A stretch of DNA of 64,000 nt from Kingdonia uniflora (taxonomy: Eukaryota > Streptophyta > Magnoliopsida > Ranunculales > Circaeasteraceae), in the NCBI GenBank assembly GCA_014058105.1, contig JACGCM010001948.1:5146001-5210000 (forward strand), in the 5' to 3' direction. This document shows, one piece after another, positions 22,026-32,372 of this stretch. The notes below the pieces were generated by a model. That model saw only the letters and a program-made list of their open reading frames with translations, had not been told where the DNA came from and did no database searches. Each line of letters begins with the position of its first letter. The stretch's first letter is position 1. A program made the position numbers and the translations under genes.

Positions 22026-22371
22026 CGCTATCCATAGATCAACGACGCAAATTGTCAGGATGACCAAATTCCTTCAGCACTTCCTTTTCCCACAATCTTT
22101 CCACTCATCCCTCCTCCAAAAGTAACATCACCCCCTTGAATATTTATGATATTGCTTAGTCAAGCAGTATCCCCTGCATGTGATAAGAGAATCCACTATC
22201 TCTAAACCACTGGGTAGAGTTAAAAAGCATTTAGAGCCATCACTGCCACATTGCATCGTAATTATGGTAGAAGATCCTTCCTATGGACCTAAACTGATCT
22301 CACTTTCTTTCGTACTTCTGTCGCTTGAGTCAAATTCCTGAAACCTTTCAAAGACTTTTGGACAACAGAGG
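22026..22371 (-). pseudogene. Protease start of D (copia type)
   Basis: On the minus strand the text WFRDSGFSYHMQGDT (plus about 22165-22209) matches the copia protease active-site segment WxxDSGCSxHMTGD. It is followed by INIQGGDVTFGGGMSGKIVGKGSAEG-like text (split here by a frameshift) typical of the same domain. Frame changes and stops are present. Element C separates this from gag at 42370 and beyond; the AGAGG duplication allows the two to be joined. Confidence 0.75.
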
Positions 22372-22899
22372 TGTAGTAGAGGGTTTTCCAGGAGGAAAAT
22401 CTTTACCAATACTTATTTGTAAAGAATGCAATTAAACTAGATAGACAAGATTTTACGTATAAAACTCAGTAGAAGCTGAGAAAAACTATGACCTCGATGA
22501 GGGTTTTGATGTAAAATTCAGTATATTGCTAGTTATTATAAATATTATGTATAATAGTGGGGTTATGAAGTTATATTTGGTAACGTGAGAGGATTTTTTT
22601 GTGTTTGATAACCTATTCTCTGCCTATATTTATAGTTTATACAGGCAGTTTTACAAAAAAGAAACAGTCTCCTATCCGGGGGGAGTGGGCGAACTTCACG
22701 GATCTCTAACAACTCATTCTTGACCAGGTACAATAGTTACTTCTGGTAGGTCGAGAACATACAAAATCTTCTAGAATGTTGAGGTATCTTCAACTGTAAT
22801 GTATTGTCCTCTCGAATGTAGGTCTTCGGTTATGTATGGCTGTCTTCGACTACGCTCTGCCAGCTTATTCTTGTCGAATCTGAGGAATATGTTACTACA
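22372..22899 (-). repeat. Left (3') LTR of C
   Basis: 528 bp, TGTAGTAGAGGG...GTTACTACA, with purine-rich GAATGGGGCGAT on the minus strand (plus 22900-22911) as polypurine tract. The split right LTR sums to 529 bp once E and the duplicated 5 bp are removed. Confidence 0.9.
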
Positions 22900-22979
22900 A
22901 TCGCCCCATTCTCAACATAAGCACTTGTGTTTGTGTCGAGATTTTTTTTTGAGAAGCTGAAGAGGTTGTCAAATAGAAG

Positions 22980-23484
22980 ATGAGTTATCTTTGTGAGTTC
23001 CAAGGTCCATGTGAATTGTATCTGGCAATTTTATTCCCGAGGCGCATTGAATGCAGTAAAATGAATCTGCCAGGTTGGAAGTGGGGTATAAATGGGTGGT
23101 TGGTTGAGGAGGATAAGGTGGTGGTTGTGGAAGGATGTCACCCCAAGTTTAGCGACCAATGGGGAGGAAAAGTGAAGACGGTAAGGCATCGAAGGGAAGG
23201 TATGTGTTTACAGGAGGCCTGGACGAAAGTGCTGCGATTGATATTACGGTAAGGAAGGTGGGGAGGTATGTATCAGAGGATGGTGGTGTACGTTAGAATT
23301 GGTTGTGTCAGCACATTGTGGTGAAGGCAATGGAGGTTGTCAGAGTGGGGGAGAAAGGATAACAATTCGTGTTATTGATGAAGATCAGAAGCTTGAATGG
23401 GCGTCAAGGGATCTTGTCGAATTAGGGGAGGCTTTGTACATATATTTCCTCGTCTATCGGTGGAAGCAGCTCTTAGAAGTTTAG
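22980..23484 (+). pseudogene. Antisense ORF segment 1 of C
   Basis: Two open pieces on the strand opposite to C pol, 80 bp inside the 3' LTR. 22980-23252 (90 codons) begins MSYLCEFQGPCELYLAILFP. 23299-23484 (61 codons) contains ITIRVIDEDQKLEWASRDLVELGEALYI in a different frame, so at least one frameshift separates them. Composition is coding-like with charged and aromatic residues. No domain is recognised. Tat-lineage elements are known to carry an antisense ORF at this place, which supports a real origin. Confidence 0.55.
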
Positions 23485-23987
23485 TAACTTGAGAGTCATT
23501 AAGTTTCTTTCACTGGAAAAAAGGCTTTAATGTTCGATTTTGGTAAAAAGAAAACACAGTTAAATAAGTCATGTAAGTCAAATGAAGAGTAGAATGTAAT
23601 TGGATATAATGTAATCGAATGATGAATTTGTAATCGAATGAGATAAATGTCGAATGTAAGAGATGTAATGTAAGCGAATAAGATAGATATCGAATGTAAG
23701 AAAAAAATTGTTTAAAGAAATATATATTTTGTCGAAGTTTTATTTGATTGTAGTTTGCTTATGATTTATTGTGAGTATGAGTCGAGTCGAAGGTATCAAT
23801 GTCGATTCTTTCTTTTATGTGTATGAAGTCAACGATGTTTGATTATGTGGGGTCAGGGGTCGATTTTGAGGTCGATTGATAGGACTTTGAAATATGTAGA
23901 GTTCTCAGGCAAAATAAATGTAGGTAAGGATTTTTGGACTGGAATGATTAAAAATAGCTCCGTGTGGTAGATGCAATCTTGCATACA

Positions 23988-24632
23988 ATGATGGTGAGGA
24001 CGAGAGCTCAGGCCCATGACGGTGTATTCAGACGTGTTCTGGCAATGTATTAGGTACTGTACACACAGTATTTTGGAACACAGAACCTTGATTGGCATTT
24101 GGATGATCCGGAGGATCAAGATTACGAATGTATGAGTGAGGTAGAAGTAAAGGAGGCTGAGGAGGACTGCGTTGGCTGAAGCGAAGATAGTGCTAGAAAA
24201 AGAAAAAAAGAAGCCTTGGCATTGCAGAAAGCCACTTATGGGAAAGATGTGAGAGATCAATTTACCGATGCTCACAGAGCAATAGAGCTGGAACAGGACA
24301 AACTGCTCGATGAGGTGAAAGCTCAGATGAATGAAGAAAAATTGGAAAGGTGCAAGGAAGTGAGGATGCTCTTTTTAGGATAATTCAAGGAGGCAGAATA
24401 AAGGAAAAAATATTACAAGGGATTTGTAAAAGCTGGCGGTATTCCATGTGATGATAGTTCAGATGATGATGTACCCCAGACACCTGATGTTTGTGGAGTA
24501 ACTGATTTTGTTAAAAATGAAGTAACAATGGAGGTCGAAGGTCATTATCCTAGGGAAGTATCAGATGTGTAGGTGCCTGAAGGTTCCTTAAATGAAGAAA
24601 AATCTCTGTCTAAAATGTTAAATCTTGCTTAA
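23988..24632 (+). pseudogene. Antisense ORF segment 2 of C, acidic and coiled-coil-like
   Basis: A single reading frame of 215 codons, with five internal stops, on the strand opposite to pol. It starts MMVRTRAQAHDGVFRRVLAM and passes through LDWHLDDPEDQDYECMSEVE. A charged helical middle follows (RAIELEQDKLLDEVKAQMNE). It ends in an acidic tail with CDDSSDDDVPQTPDVCGV and a TAA at 24630-24632. The frame has fewer stops than either other + frame, and the helical/acidic layout is consistent. No catalytic motif is visible. I infer a degenerate antisense gene of the element, continuous with 22980-23484. Confidence 0.6.
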
Positions 24633-25031
24633 AGAATGTTGTATTAAGTGAAAGTATGTAACAAATGGTCAGTGAGACCAAAATAATTTTAATTTGGTAT
24701 GTGCAAAGGATATTTGTGTTGTTTTTAAATATTTGGATAAATACCAATTTATAGTGTAAATAAGTTTAAGTAGTAGATGTGATGAAGTGATGTTATATTC
24801 AAGCAGATAAGTAAAGAACGCTTATGTGCGTGAAATACGAAAATGAGTAAGGAGGACCAGATGTATATCCCGAGATAGGTATATGGATTTAGATTGGAGA
24901 AGACCAAGAGCTCAAAAGAGGCTATTCGACAAGTAAAGAGCGCGAAGTAAACTATCTTGTAAATAGATAGTGGTCGCGTGAAGTTGATTGATAGGTTTTA
25001 GGATACTTGTGAAACCAAGGGCCTAAAAACA

Positions 25032-25416
25032 AATCAAGATAGTAAGGAAATTGTTTGTCTCAGGCATACTTGATAAGTATTGATCGAGATCAAATCGAAG
25101 TAGTAAAGATATTGCTTGTCTGATACATACTTGATAAGTATAGATCAAGATCAAATCGATGTAGAAAAGAGATCCTTTTTCTGATCTATACGTGATAAGT
25201 ATAGATCGAGATCAAATAGAAGTTGGAAAGAGATCATTTGTTTGATATATACGTGATAAGTATAGATCGAAATTAAATTGATATATGAAAGAGATTGTTT
25301 GTCTGATCTATATGTGATAAGTATAGATCGAGATCAAATCGAAGTAGAAAAGAGTTCGTTTGTCTGATCTATACGTGATAAGTATAGACCAAGATCAAAT
25401 CGAAGTAGTAAAGAAG
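25032..25416 (-). repeat. Minisatellite, exact 61-bp period, six copies
   Basis: The anchor TGATAAGTAT starts at 25071, 25132, 25193, 25254, 25315 and 25376, each 61 bp apart. Each unit reads through ATAGATCGAGATCAAATCGA and a GTAGAAAAGAG segment. A partial unit precedes the first. The array lies between integrase and the antisense ORFs, in the 3' untranslated region of C. Confidence 0.95.
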
Positions 25417-25468
25417 ATAATGATAAAACAAATTGTTTATTTGGTTCGAAGAAAATGGTTACAGTGTA

Positions 25469-26110
25469 TCATCTGTAAAAGAGATTCAGCTGAGCAGTGT
25501 TCCATGGATAATCAAGCTGAACTTCATCTTTAGTCATGAGCCAATAAGTTCTGCGATCTGTTTTGTTACTGACAATGTAGGGCCCTTTCCAGTTTTTTGA
25601 TAACTTTCCAGAATTTTGAGGTCGAGTACTATCATGTATCCATTGTAGGATAAAGTCTCCCATACCAAATTTTTGTTGTCAGAGTGTATTATTTGCGGAT
25701 AACCAAACCGGGTAATGATGTGCTCCCAAAGGAACTTGATGACCTCATTTTCATCAATATGGCTGAGAGGAACTGCTTCAACCCACTTGGTATAGTAATC
25801 GGTGGCAACTAAAATGGACCTTCGGTTTCTCAATGCTGGATGGAATGGGCCAATGATGTCGATTCCCCATCGTTTAAATGACCAGAGGACATTGCTAACA
25901 TGTAAGTCGAGTGTTGGGCTCTTGATATCTTGAGTGCGGATTTGGCATTTATAGCATTTACCGACAAAGTCTTCACAGTCTTGTCTCATCTTGGGCCAAT
26001 ATAGTCCTTGTGTGAATGCACGTTGGGCTAGCGATCATCTGGAAACATGTGCACTACAGATACCTTCGTGAAGCTCTCTAATTTTAATCTGAGCCTGTTT
26101 CTGTGAGATG
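25469..26110 (-). pseudogene. Integrase of C with internal deletion
   Basis: On the minus strand a zinc-binding-like segment (HEGICSAHVS..., then QDCEDFVGKCYKCQ) near 25930-26065 is followed by the core. The core reads RWGIDIIGPF near 25855-25885, TDYYTKWVEAVPL near 25770-25810 and FGYPQIIHSDN near 25690-25725. These include the first two catalytic Asp positions. After the second Asp the text jumps to METLSYNGYMIV-like and then FILQWIHDSTRPQNSGKLS...WKGPYIV, the C-terminal GPY-type region. The stretch that should carry the catalytic Glu is missing, so the enzyme could not act. Confidence 0.8.
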
Positions 26111-26399
26111 CATTCGATAAGTGGTCCGCTTCCAGTTAATCGATATAATATTTTATTTTGGACGGTGAATCTGGGGAACTTGGCAAACAGGGATCGAGCT
26201 TCTTCTTTATTACTGGGGAGGATGTTGGAGTTGAGGTAAGCATAAAATGGTCTTCTCCAGTCTTTAGGGTCGTCATTTTCAGTAACGGTTATCTAGAGTG
26301 CTGACAAGATATCGAGGCTAGAATATTTGAGGATCTTGATTTCTAAAGATCTTGATTTCTAAAGATTTTTTTTCACTGTCTTCCAACATGGCAGCGATA

Positions 26400-26623
26400 T
26401 AAGCTAATGCATTGGCATGTCAATTTTCTTGCCGAGGTAAATACGAGATGGTTGCATGCTTGAATTTTTTCATCTTTTCTTGGACCAAGCCTGGGTAATC
26501 AACCATTTTGCATGTTATCTTGAAAGTTTTGTTATAATGATTTGCGATGTGTAAGGAGTTGACATATACTGCTAATTCCTCAGCTTCGAGAGTAAGTGCA
26601 AGATCGAGACCCTGTAAGATTCT
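26400..26623 (-). pseudogene. Second (archaeal-type) RNase H of C, C-terminal part
   Basis: Minus-strand text LQGLDLALTLEAEELAVYV...VQEKMKKFKHATISYLPRQEN. This is the C-terminal half of the additional RNase H found in Tat elements. It should continue from KTKYEGI at 27884 onwards, but a 1.26-kb solo LTR separates the halves. Confidence 0.75.
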
Positions 26624-27883
26624 TGATAATAGGTTTTTAGGGCCTCTACGAAATACCCGCTCAAAGTACGGTTCTCGAATTGTAGCATGGATGAGTGGGA
26701 TCGAATCCACAATGTGGTTTAGGAAAATAAATACTTTCTAGGCTGAATAACAATTTTATACAAGATAAATCTAAGAATAATAAATAAAAAAACTAATTAT
26801 AAAACTTAATGAGGGAGAGAGTTAAGGTTCAGACTTGGCCTCTACCTTTCAAAGTACTAATCGATATATAACTAGATCCTAATATCTACACCCATCATAT
26901 GTTCGGGTTAAGACACATATGATATTATAAAATAAATCACTAAATCTACGGTCAAGCATTTAGTGGTTATGCTTTTTAAGTGATGGTGAAGAGTATCTTA
27001 GAGAATTATTAACTCAACCATGGCTAGGCTTGAGTGAGTTCTTTAGCGTTTTCTCTTTTTAGATCTCCCAATCAAGACTACGGTTAGTAGCACTTGTTTG
27101 TATCCAAAGTTATCGTACATCAAGCCGAAGCTATGATCAAGTCTTCGATATGATACACTAACTTATCAATCATAAATTACTATAAAAGAAAACAAATTAG
27201 AAACTAATTAATATCAACTATTGCTCATCCAAGAAGAGGCCTCATCCTAGCCTTATCTAAAAGATTAGCCGCTCATCTCGGACTTCATCGCATTAACAAT
27301 TAAAGAAGACATTAACAAAAATTAAACTAAAAGAGAAAACGAGACAATTAAATAAAAACTTATGACTTTATTTCTTCTAAACTTACTCCAATATGAGATG
27401 CCCAATTACAATGGAGGGAGAGTTCCTTTTATAGGAGAGGACACCCAAATTTAGAAACTATACATTAAATTGTAAAGAATATTTTTACAATAATATCCTC
27501 TAATTTTATAACCAATCTCCTAAGATACTTGTATATAATTCCCTTAAGTGATGTAAAGATCTTTCTTTATGGAAACTCTTGCATATATCTTCAATATAAA
27601 ATATCTTATAGGATCTTGGATGCAATATATTCTTTGATCTTATTCTCCAAAAATAATTGTGTATATATTTCTTCAATCTTGAGACTAAATATATTGTGTC
27701 TTTGACTTTTTGTGCTATGAACTGCTGGAGACACTTTTACTTGACTTTAAGAGCTTGGTTTTAAATATTCATCCCCAATAGCTGTAATCAAACAAACGTA
27801 CATAAGTGCCTAAAATTAAATATAATGGACGACTAAAATACATGTTCGGGTGTATTAAAAATGTCATAATTATGCGCTCATCA
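26624..27883 (-). mobile_element. 1.26-kb solo LTR inserted in C RNase H
   Basis: Ends TGAT...ATCA (plus strand TGATAATAGG...GCGCTCATCA). 5-bp flanks ATTCT (26619-26623) and ATTCC (27884-27888) differ at one base. It interrupts the second RNase H of C cleanly between KYEGI and LQGLDLAL. On the minus strand the end contains GGATTCGATCCCACTC and related phrases seen at the 3' end of plant Ty3/gypsy LTRs. No internal domain or second LTR is present. Confidence 0.8.
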
Positions 27884-28470
27884 ATTCCTTCGTATTTAGT
27901 TTTATTATTGGTAGCATAGAAGTTGAGTTTGATAGCTTTCTCAATACGATGATTAGAAGGCGTAATGAGGACTATGTCCATCTTTAAAAAGTCGCCAACC
28001 GGAACTTTTGAACCATGCGTCTGGTTCTGCAATTGAGTCGTCGGTGAAGATTTCTTCGAGTTCTTCCCAATCGGGGTCTTCGACAGGAAAATCTGCCAAA
28101 AAGTCGACCACTGCTTATCCCTTGAAGGATATTTAAGGTTCAAAGGAAATATCATATTCTCCAAGAAAAATAGACCATTGCTGGATTCAGCAAGATTTTT
28201 CTTTCTTGGAGAGTACTAGTATGAGCGGGTACTTGGTGATGACTTTGATACGATGAGCTTGAAAATAGGGATGAAGTTTTTGAGAGTTGTAGATCAAGGT
28301 GAGTAACTGCTTTTCTGTTGTTGTGTATCATTTTTCTGCAGGCATAAGTGTTTTGCTAAGGAAGTAGATTGGTTTCTCTAGGCCGCCATCTTCTCGAATA
28401 AGAACAGAACTGATTAATTCTTCTGTTGTGGACAAGTACATAGTGAGTGATTTTCCATTAATTGGAGTAC
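27884..28470 (-). pseudogene. RNase H and start of second RNase H of C
   Basis: Minus-strand reading gives EELISSVLIREDGGLEKPIYFLSKTL (plus about 28350-28430), the standard Ty3/gypsy RNase H. This is followed by IVLITPSNHRIEKAIKLNFYATNNKTKYEGI (plus about 27885-27980). The latter is the archaeal-type RNase H segment (VLxxPxGxxxxxAxxxxFxATNNxAEYEAL) characteristic of Tat-lineage elements. Stops and a frameshift are present. Confidence 0.78.
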
Positions 28471-28613
28471 TCATTATAGGAAGACGCCCCAACTATCGTT
28501 TATGATTTTGGAATGCCATTTCACAGTCAGGAGTCCAAATAACTTATTTTTGCTATTTGTTTGAAAGAGGAGTGAGGTTGTCACGAAGAAGAAGGTAAAG
28601 AAGTTTGCATCGA

Positions 28614-29213
28614 TCAGATGACTTTGAGATGAATTTGTGAAGAACGGCTATCTTGTCGGTGAATTTTTAAACATCTTTTTTTGTTTGAGGAGAGGGTATT
28701 GCCATGAGCGCTTTCGATTCCTCTTTTACTGACTAGATGGCCTAGGAATTTGCCAGATGAGATGCCGAATTGATATTTCTCTGGGTTAAGTTTTATCTGG
28801 TACCTGTGAAGGATATCGAAGATAGTTTGGAGGTTAATGAGATGATCTTCCCTTTTCAGGCTTTTACAGATCATATCATCGATATATACTTCCATGATTT
28901 TGTCGAGCTGATCTTTGAACATTTGGGTGACCAGTCATTAGTAAGTAGCTTCACCATTTTTTAACCTAAAAGGCATTACTGTGTAACAGTAAAGTTCTCT
29001 TTCGGTTATGAAGGTTGTTTTTTCTTGATCTTCTTCGGCAAGTAAAACTTGGTTGTATCCCGAGGCAACATCCATCATAGAAAGAAGTTCGTGTTCTGCG
29101 ACTGAGTCGAGGAGTTGTGGAATTAGTAGTAGCGGAAAACTATCTTTGGGTATGAATTTGTTGAGTTTTGTGAAGTCGACACAAACCCGTATTTTGCCGT
29201 TTTTCTTTGGCAC
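28614..29213 (-). pseudogene. Reverse transcriptase of C
   Basis: Two open pieces. 29213-28938 has GKIRVCVDFTKLNKFIPKDSFPL and LLSMMDVASGYNQVLLAEEDQEK, including the first catalytic Asp. 28922-28614 has VYIDDMICKSL, an intact YxDD box, then LNPEKYQFGISSGKFLGHLVSKRGIE. Text matches the RT of F2 (61180-61755), confirming family relationship. Frame is lost around 28925-28940, so the polyprotein is interrupted. Confidence 0.88.
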
Positions 29214-29639
29214 AACGACGATATTAGAAACCCACTTCAGATATTTAGCTTCCCGAATAAATCTTACACGAACGAGTTTATCAATCTCTTCGTTGACTGT
29301 ATCTCGAAATCGGGGAGCTAGATTCCACCATTTTTGGATGATTGTTTTGCTGTCTTGAAGGAGGTTAAGTTAGTAGTAAGTGATTGAAGGATCGATTTTA
29401 GGCATATCTTGGAATGTCCAGGTGAAAACGTCGATATTTTTCTTAAGTAGCTGTATCATGGCCTCTTTTTTGTTGATTGACAGGTTGGATCCAATGAAGG
29501 TTGTACATCCTGGGCCATCGAGTTCAACAGTTTTGACCATTTTGGTATCATCCTGCTCAAATGTGGGTGGTGCTTTATGCTGTAGTTGCTATATGCTTTG
29601 AGAATTTTAGCTATATGAGGGTTAATTGCGGTATTTTTG

Positions 29640-30130
29640 CAAATTCATGCGACTGCTTGGCTGCCCTTGATTTTATAGACTCCGTGATCTGTAGGAAAAT
29701 GCAACGCTAGATGATAAGTTGAGGGTACTGCTTTGATAGAATGTAACCAACTGCGTCCCAAAATGCCCAAATATTTAGACTCTGCATCAATGACAAGAAA
29801 TTTGACGAATGTGGTTTCTGAACCATCTTAAACTGGCAGAGTGATTTTTCCTATGGCTGATTCTTTTGATCCATTGAAGCCCATGATTATTGCTGTTGAA
29901 GCTTTAACTGAATCTGTAAGGCCCAGGACTTCGATTGCTCTTCTGAATAAGATATCCGTAGCACTTCCGGTATCGATGAGGAGCGCATGTAATTAATCCT
30001 GTCTGACTTTGAGCATAATAATGAGAGGGTCATCATGAAGGTATTTAACATGACTGGTGTCGCAGTTCTCGAATGTTATCTGGTAAGGATGTTTGGATTT
30101 GCTTGTGCTTGGAAGAAGTTTTGTTGATTT
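29640..30130 (-). pseudogene. Protease of C
   Basis: Minus-strand reading gives LLIDTGSATDILFRRAIEVLG; the canonical DTGSA active site is at plus 29960-29974. It continues with FNGSKESAIGKITLPV and YLGILGRSWLHSIKAVPST. Same domain as 5997-6548 in F1, with a better preserved active site but more stops. Confidence 0.78.
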
Positions 30131-30172
30131 GTCTAAGAAGGTCATTTTGCAGCAAGACGTATTACGATCGTC

Positions 30173-31700
30173 TTATTTTTTTTCTTCCTTTTTTTTAATC
30201 TCGATCATATACAAATGACGAGCTTGTCCCTGGATCTGATTTTGCTCGACTTCTTTGGTTTTTGCTTGTTCTTCGAGAAATTTATGAATGTTAATGACAT
30301 AATTGTAGAGTCTTCCAGCTAAGAGGATATGATAAAAGATACGTATGAGGGAGTAACACCTATCAGTTTCATGACTACACACATTATGATACTAACATAA
30401 GGGTCTACCCAAAAGATCTATAATTGCTTGTGGCACGCGATAACACTTGTCTCCCTTTATCTTCGGTAAGATAGCGGAGAGGGTTGTTGTCATTTGCGGT
30501 AAAATTGGGACAGGTCTGTCGAGCTTGCCATCCCTTCTTCTAGTATTATTAGTGCTTCTGTCGCGTTGCTTCGGTGCTTCAGTAGTGACTGCTCGTTGGG
30601 ACTGGGTTGAAGATGCTTCTCAAGAATGGATGATAAAGGAGTTTTTCATCTTATCTTTCTTTGATCGCTCCAGCTCAATATAGTTATTAACCACGTCAAT
30701 CATTTCAGTGACCGTGCGCGATTTGTGCAGAGTAAGTTTTTCTCAAATTTTTGAGTCGATGTGCAAGGCGGAGGTAAATGCCAGAACCACAATTTTAGGG
30801 TCTTAATTCCTTATCTTCTGTGTTTCATATAAGAAATGTTTATAAAAGTTTGCCAAAGTCTCTTTCACGCCTTGTTCAAAGTAAAACAAAGAGTCAACGG
30901 TGATTTCATAATCCCTAGCATGAGCGTAGTTGGGTTTGAAAAGATGTTGTAATTGGCTGAAGGTGGTGATGGAGGCTTCTTGGATAGTGTGGAACCATCA
31001 ATGTGGTTCTTCTTTTAGACTCATGTTGAATAGCCTACACAATATATGGTCGAGCTTGGAGTATAACCCAACCGCGGCTTTGAAATGTCGAATATGTGTA
31101 AGCTGATCAGTTAGGCCTGCATATTGAATGATCTTGGACATATGGAATTTTTTTGGGATGGGCATAATTTCAAGATATGGAGAGATGGGGTTTGTTTCGA
31201 TTCTATCAAGCGCAGATCGTCAGCTTGGGATGTCAGAGTTGATGGCTTAAATTTTGTTGTTAAGGTCATCTAAAGTGACGAGTCGTTACGGGGGAGGAGG
31301 TAGGGCTGTAATCTGAGGAACAAAATCACCCTGTCCCCCCGGTCCCAATCGATCTCTGATGGGCCTCCTTTCTGGTAGAGGGGCTTGATGACTTGTATGT
31401 CGACTTCCTTGGGTTATTGAGGCTGAAGAAATTAAACCAAAATCTCGAGAGGCTCTATTCAGATTTCCAAATCTAGATCAAGACATTCGTTGATCGCCCT
31501 TTCTCGGCTCATCATCGCATTGAACTACTCATGAACGATATTCACTTCGAGCCAGTGGAGGTGACGTCTGGTGAGCAGTGAGTCAATCTTGTGTCCTTTG
31601 TAATCTTTCCATCTCTTTTTGATGTGCTTGACTTTATTGATTCAGGGCTTTTCTGCGTTCGTCACTTTCTATTTTAAGAGCTTGAGCATGGATACGCTGA
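30173..31700 (-). pseudogene. Gag of C
   Basis: Contains the capsid-type segment FIQYAGLTD...RHFKAAVGLYSKLDH and the variant knuckle CQYHNVCSHETDRCYSL (near 30345-30400). An open piece 30382-30173 then ends in a lysine-rich tail. Frameshifts and stops are frequent. The N-terminal start lies near 31690-31840, after the primer-binding site. Confidence 0.75.
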
Positions 31701-31876
31701 TTCCAGTCTCTGGGTTTTTTCTGCTGCCATTAGTTTTTGAAGTTCAAGGACTACACCATACAGATCAATAGCTCCTGGTATGTCCTGATCTCCTATGGTA
31801 CTGGAATGGCTTCTCAAGTTCATGTTTGTCATCGGATGGTGTTTAGATTAGAAATGGTAGAAAAAAGTGTAGTTTT

Positions 31877-31892
31877 CCCACAGACGGTGCCA
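31877..31892 (-). promoter_or_regulatory. Primer-binding site of C
   Basis: Minus-strand TGGCACCGTCTGTGGG lies two bases after the 5' LTR end. TGGCGCCGTCTGTGGG-type sites are usual in Tat-lineage elements. I do not assign the tRNA with certainty. Confidence 0.75.
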
Positions 31893-31894
31893 AT

Positions 31895-32372
31895 TGTAGT
31901 AGTGGGTTTTCTGGGAGGAAAATCTTTGCCAATATTTATTTATAAAGATTGTAATTAAACTAGATGGACAAGATTTTACGTGGAAACCTCAGTAGAAGCA
32001 GAGAAAAACTACGGCCTCGAGGAGGGTTTTGATGTAAAATCTAGTATATTGCTAGTTATTACAAATATTTTGTATAATAGTGGGGTTATGAAGTTATATT
32101 TGGTAACGTGAGAGGATTTTTCTGTGTCTAATAACCTATTCTATGCCTGTATTTATAGTGAATACAAACAATTTTACAAAAAAGAAACAGTCTCCTATTC
32201 CGGGGGGAGTGGACAAACTTTGAGGATGTCTAACAGCTCTTTCTTGACCAGGCACAACGACTAATTCTACTAGGTCGAGGATATACAGAATCTTCTAGAA
32301 TGTTGAGGTATCTTTGACTGTAATGTATTGTCTTCTCGAATGTAGGTCTTCGGTTATGTATGGTTGTCTTCG
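31895..32372 (-). repeat. Right (5') LTR of C, part 1 (interrupted by E)
   Basis: Starts TGTAGTAGTGGG and runs to CTTCG at 32368-32372. It resumes at 42314 (ACTACGCTCTGTCGG...) and ends TTACTACA at 42364. The junction matches 22845-22860 in the left LTR, proving that E was inserted here. Confidence 0.92.
32150..32157 (-). promoter_or_regulatory. TATA box of C LTR
   Basis: TATAAATA on the minus strand within actataaatacagg, matching 3978-3985 in F1. Confidence 0.55.

Noticed and set aside
23853..24275. 140-codon hydrophobic minus-strand frame
   Set aside because: It is the complement of the charged antisense ORF of C. The + strand frame has better amino-acid composition and layout, so the minus frame is a shadow.
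25032..25416. Regularly spaced repeats resembling a CRISPR array
   Set aside because: Units are contiguous with a 61-bp period without unique spacers, and the setting is a plant retrotransposon; it is a minisatellite.
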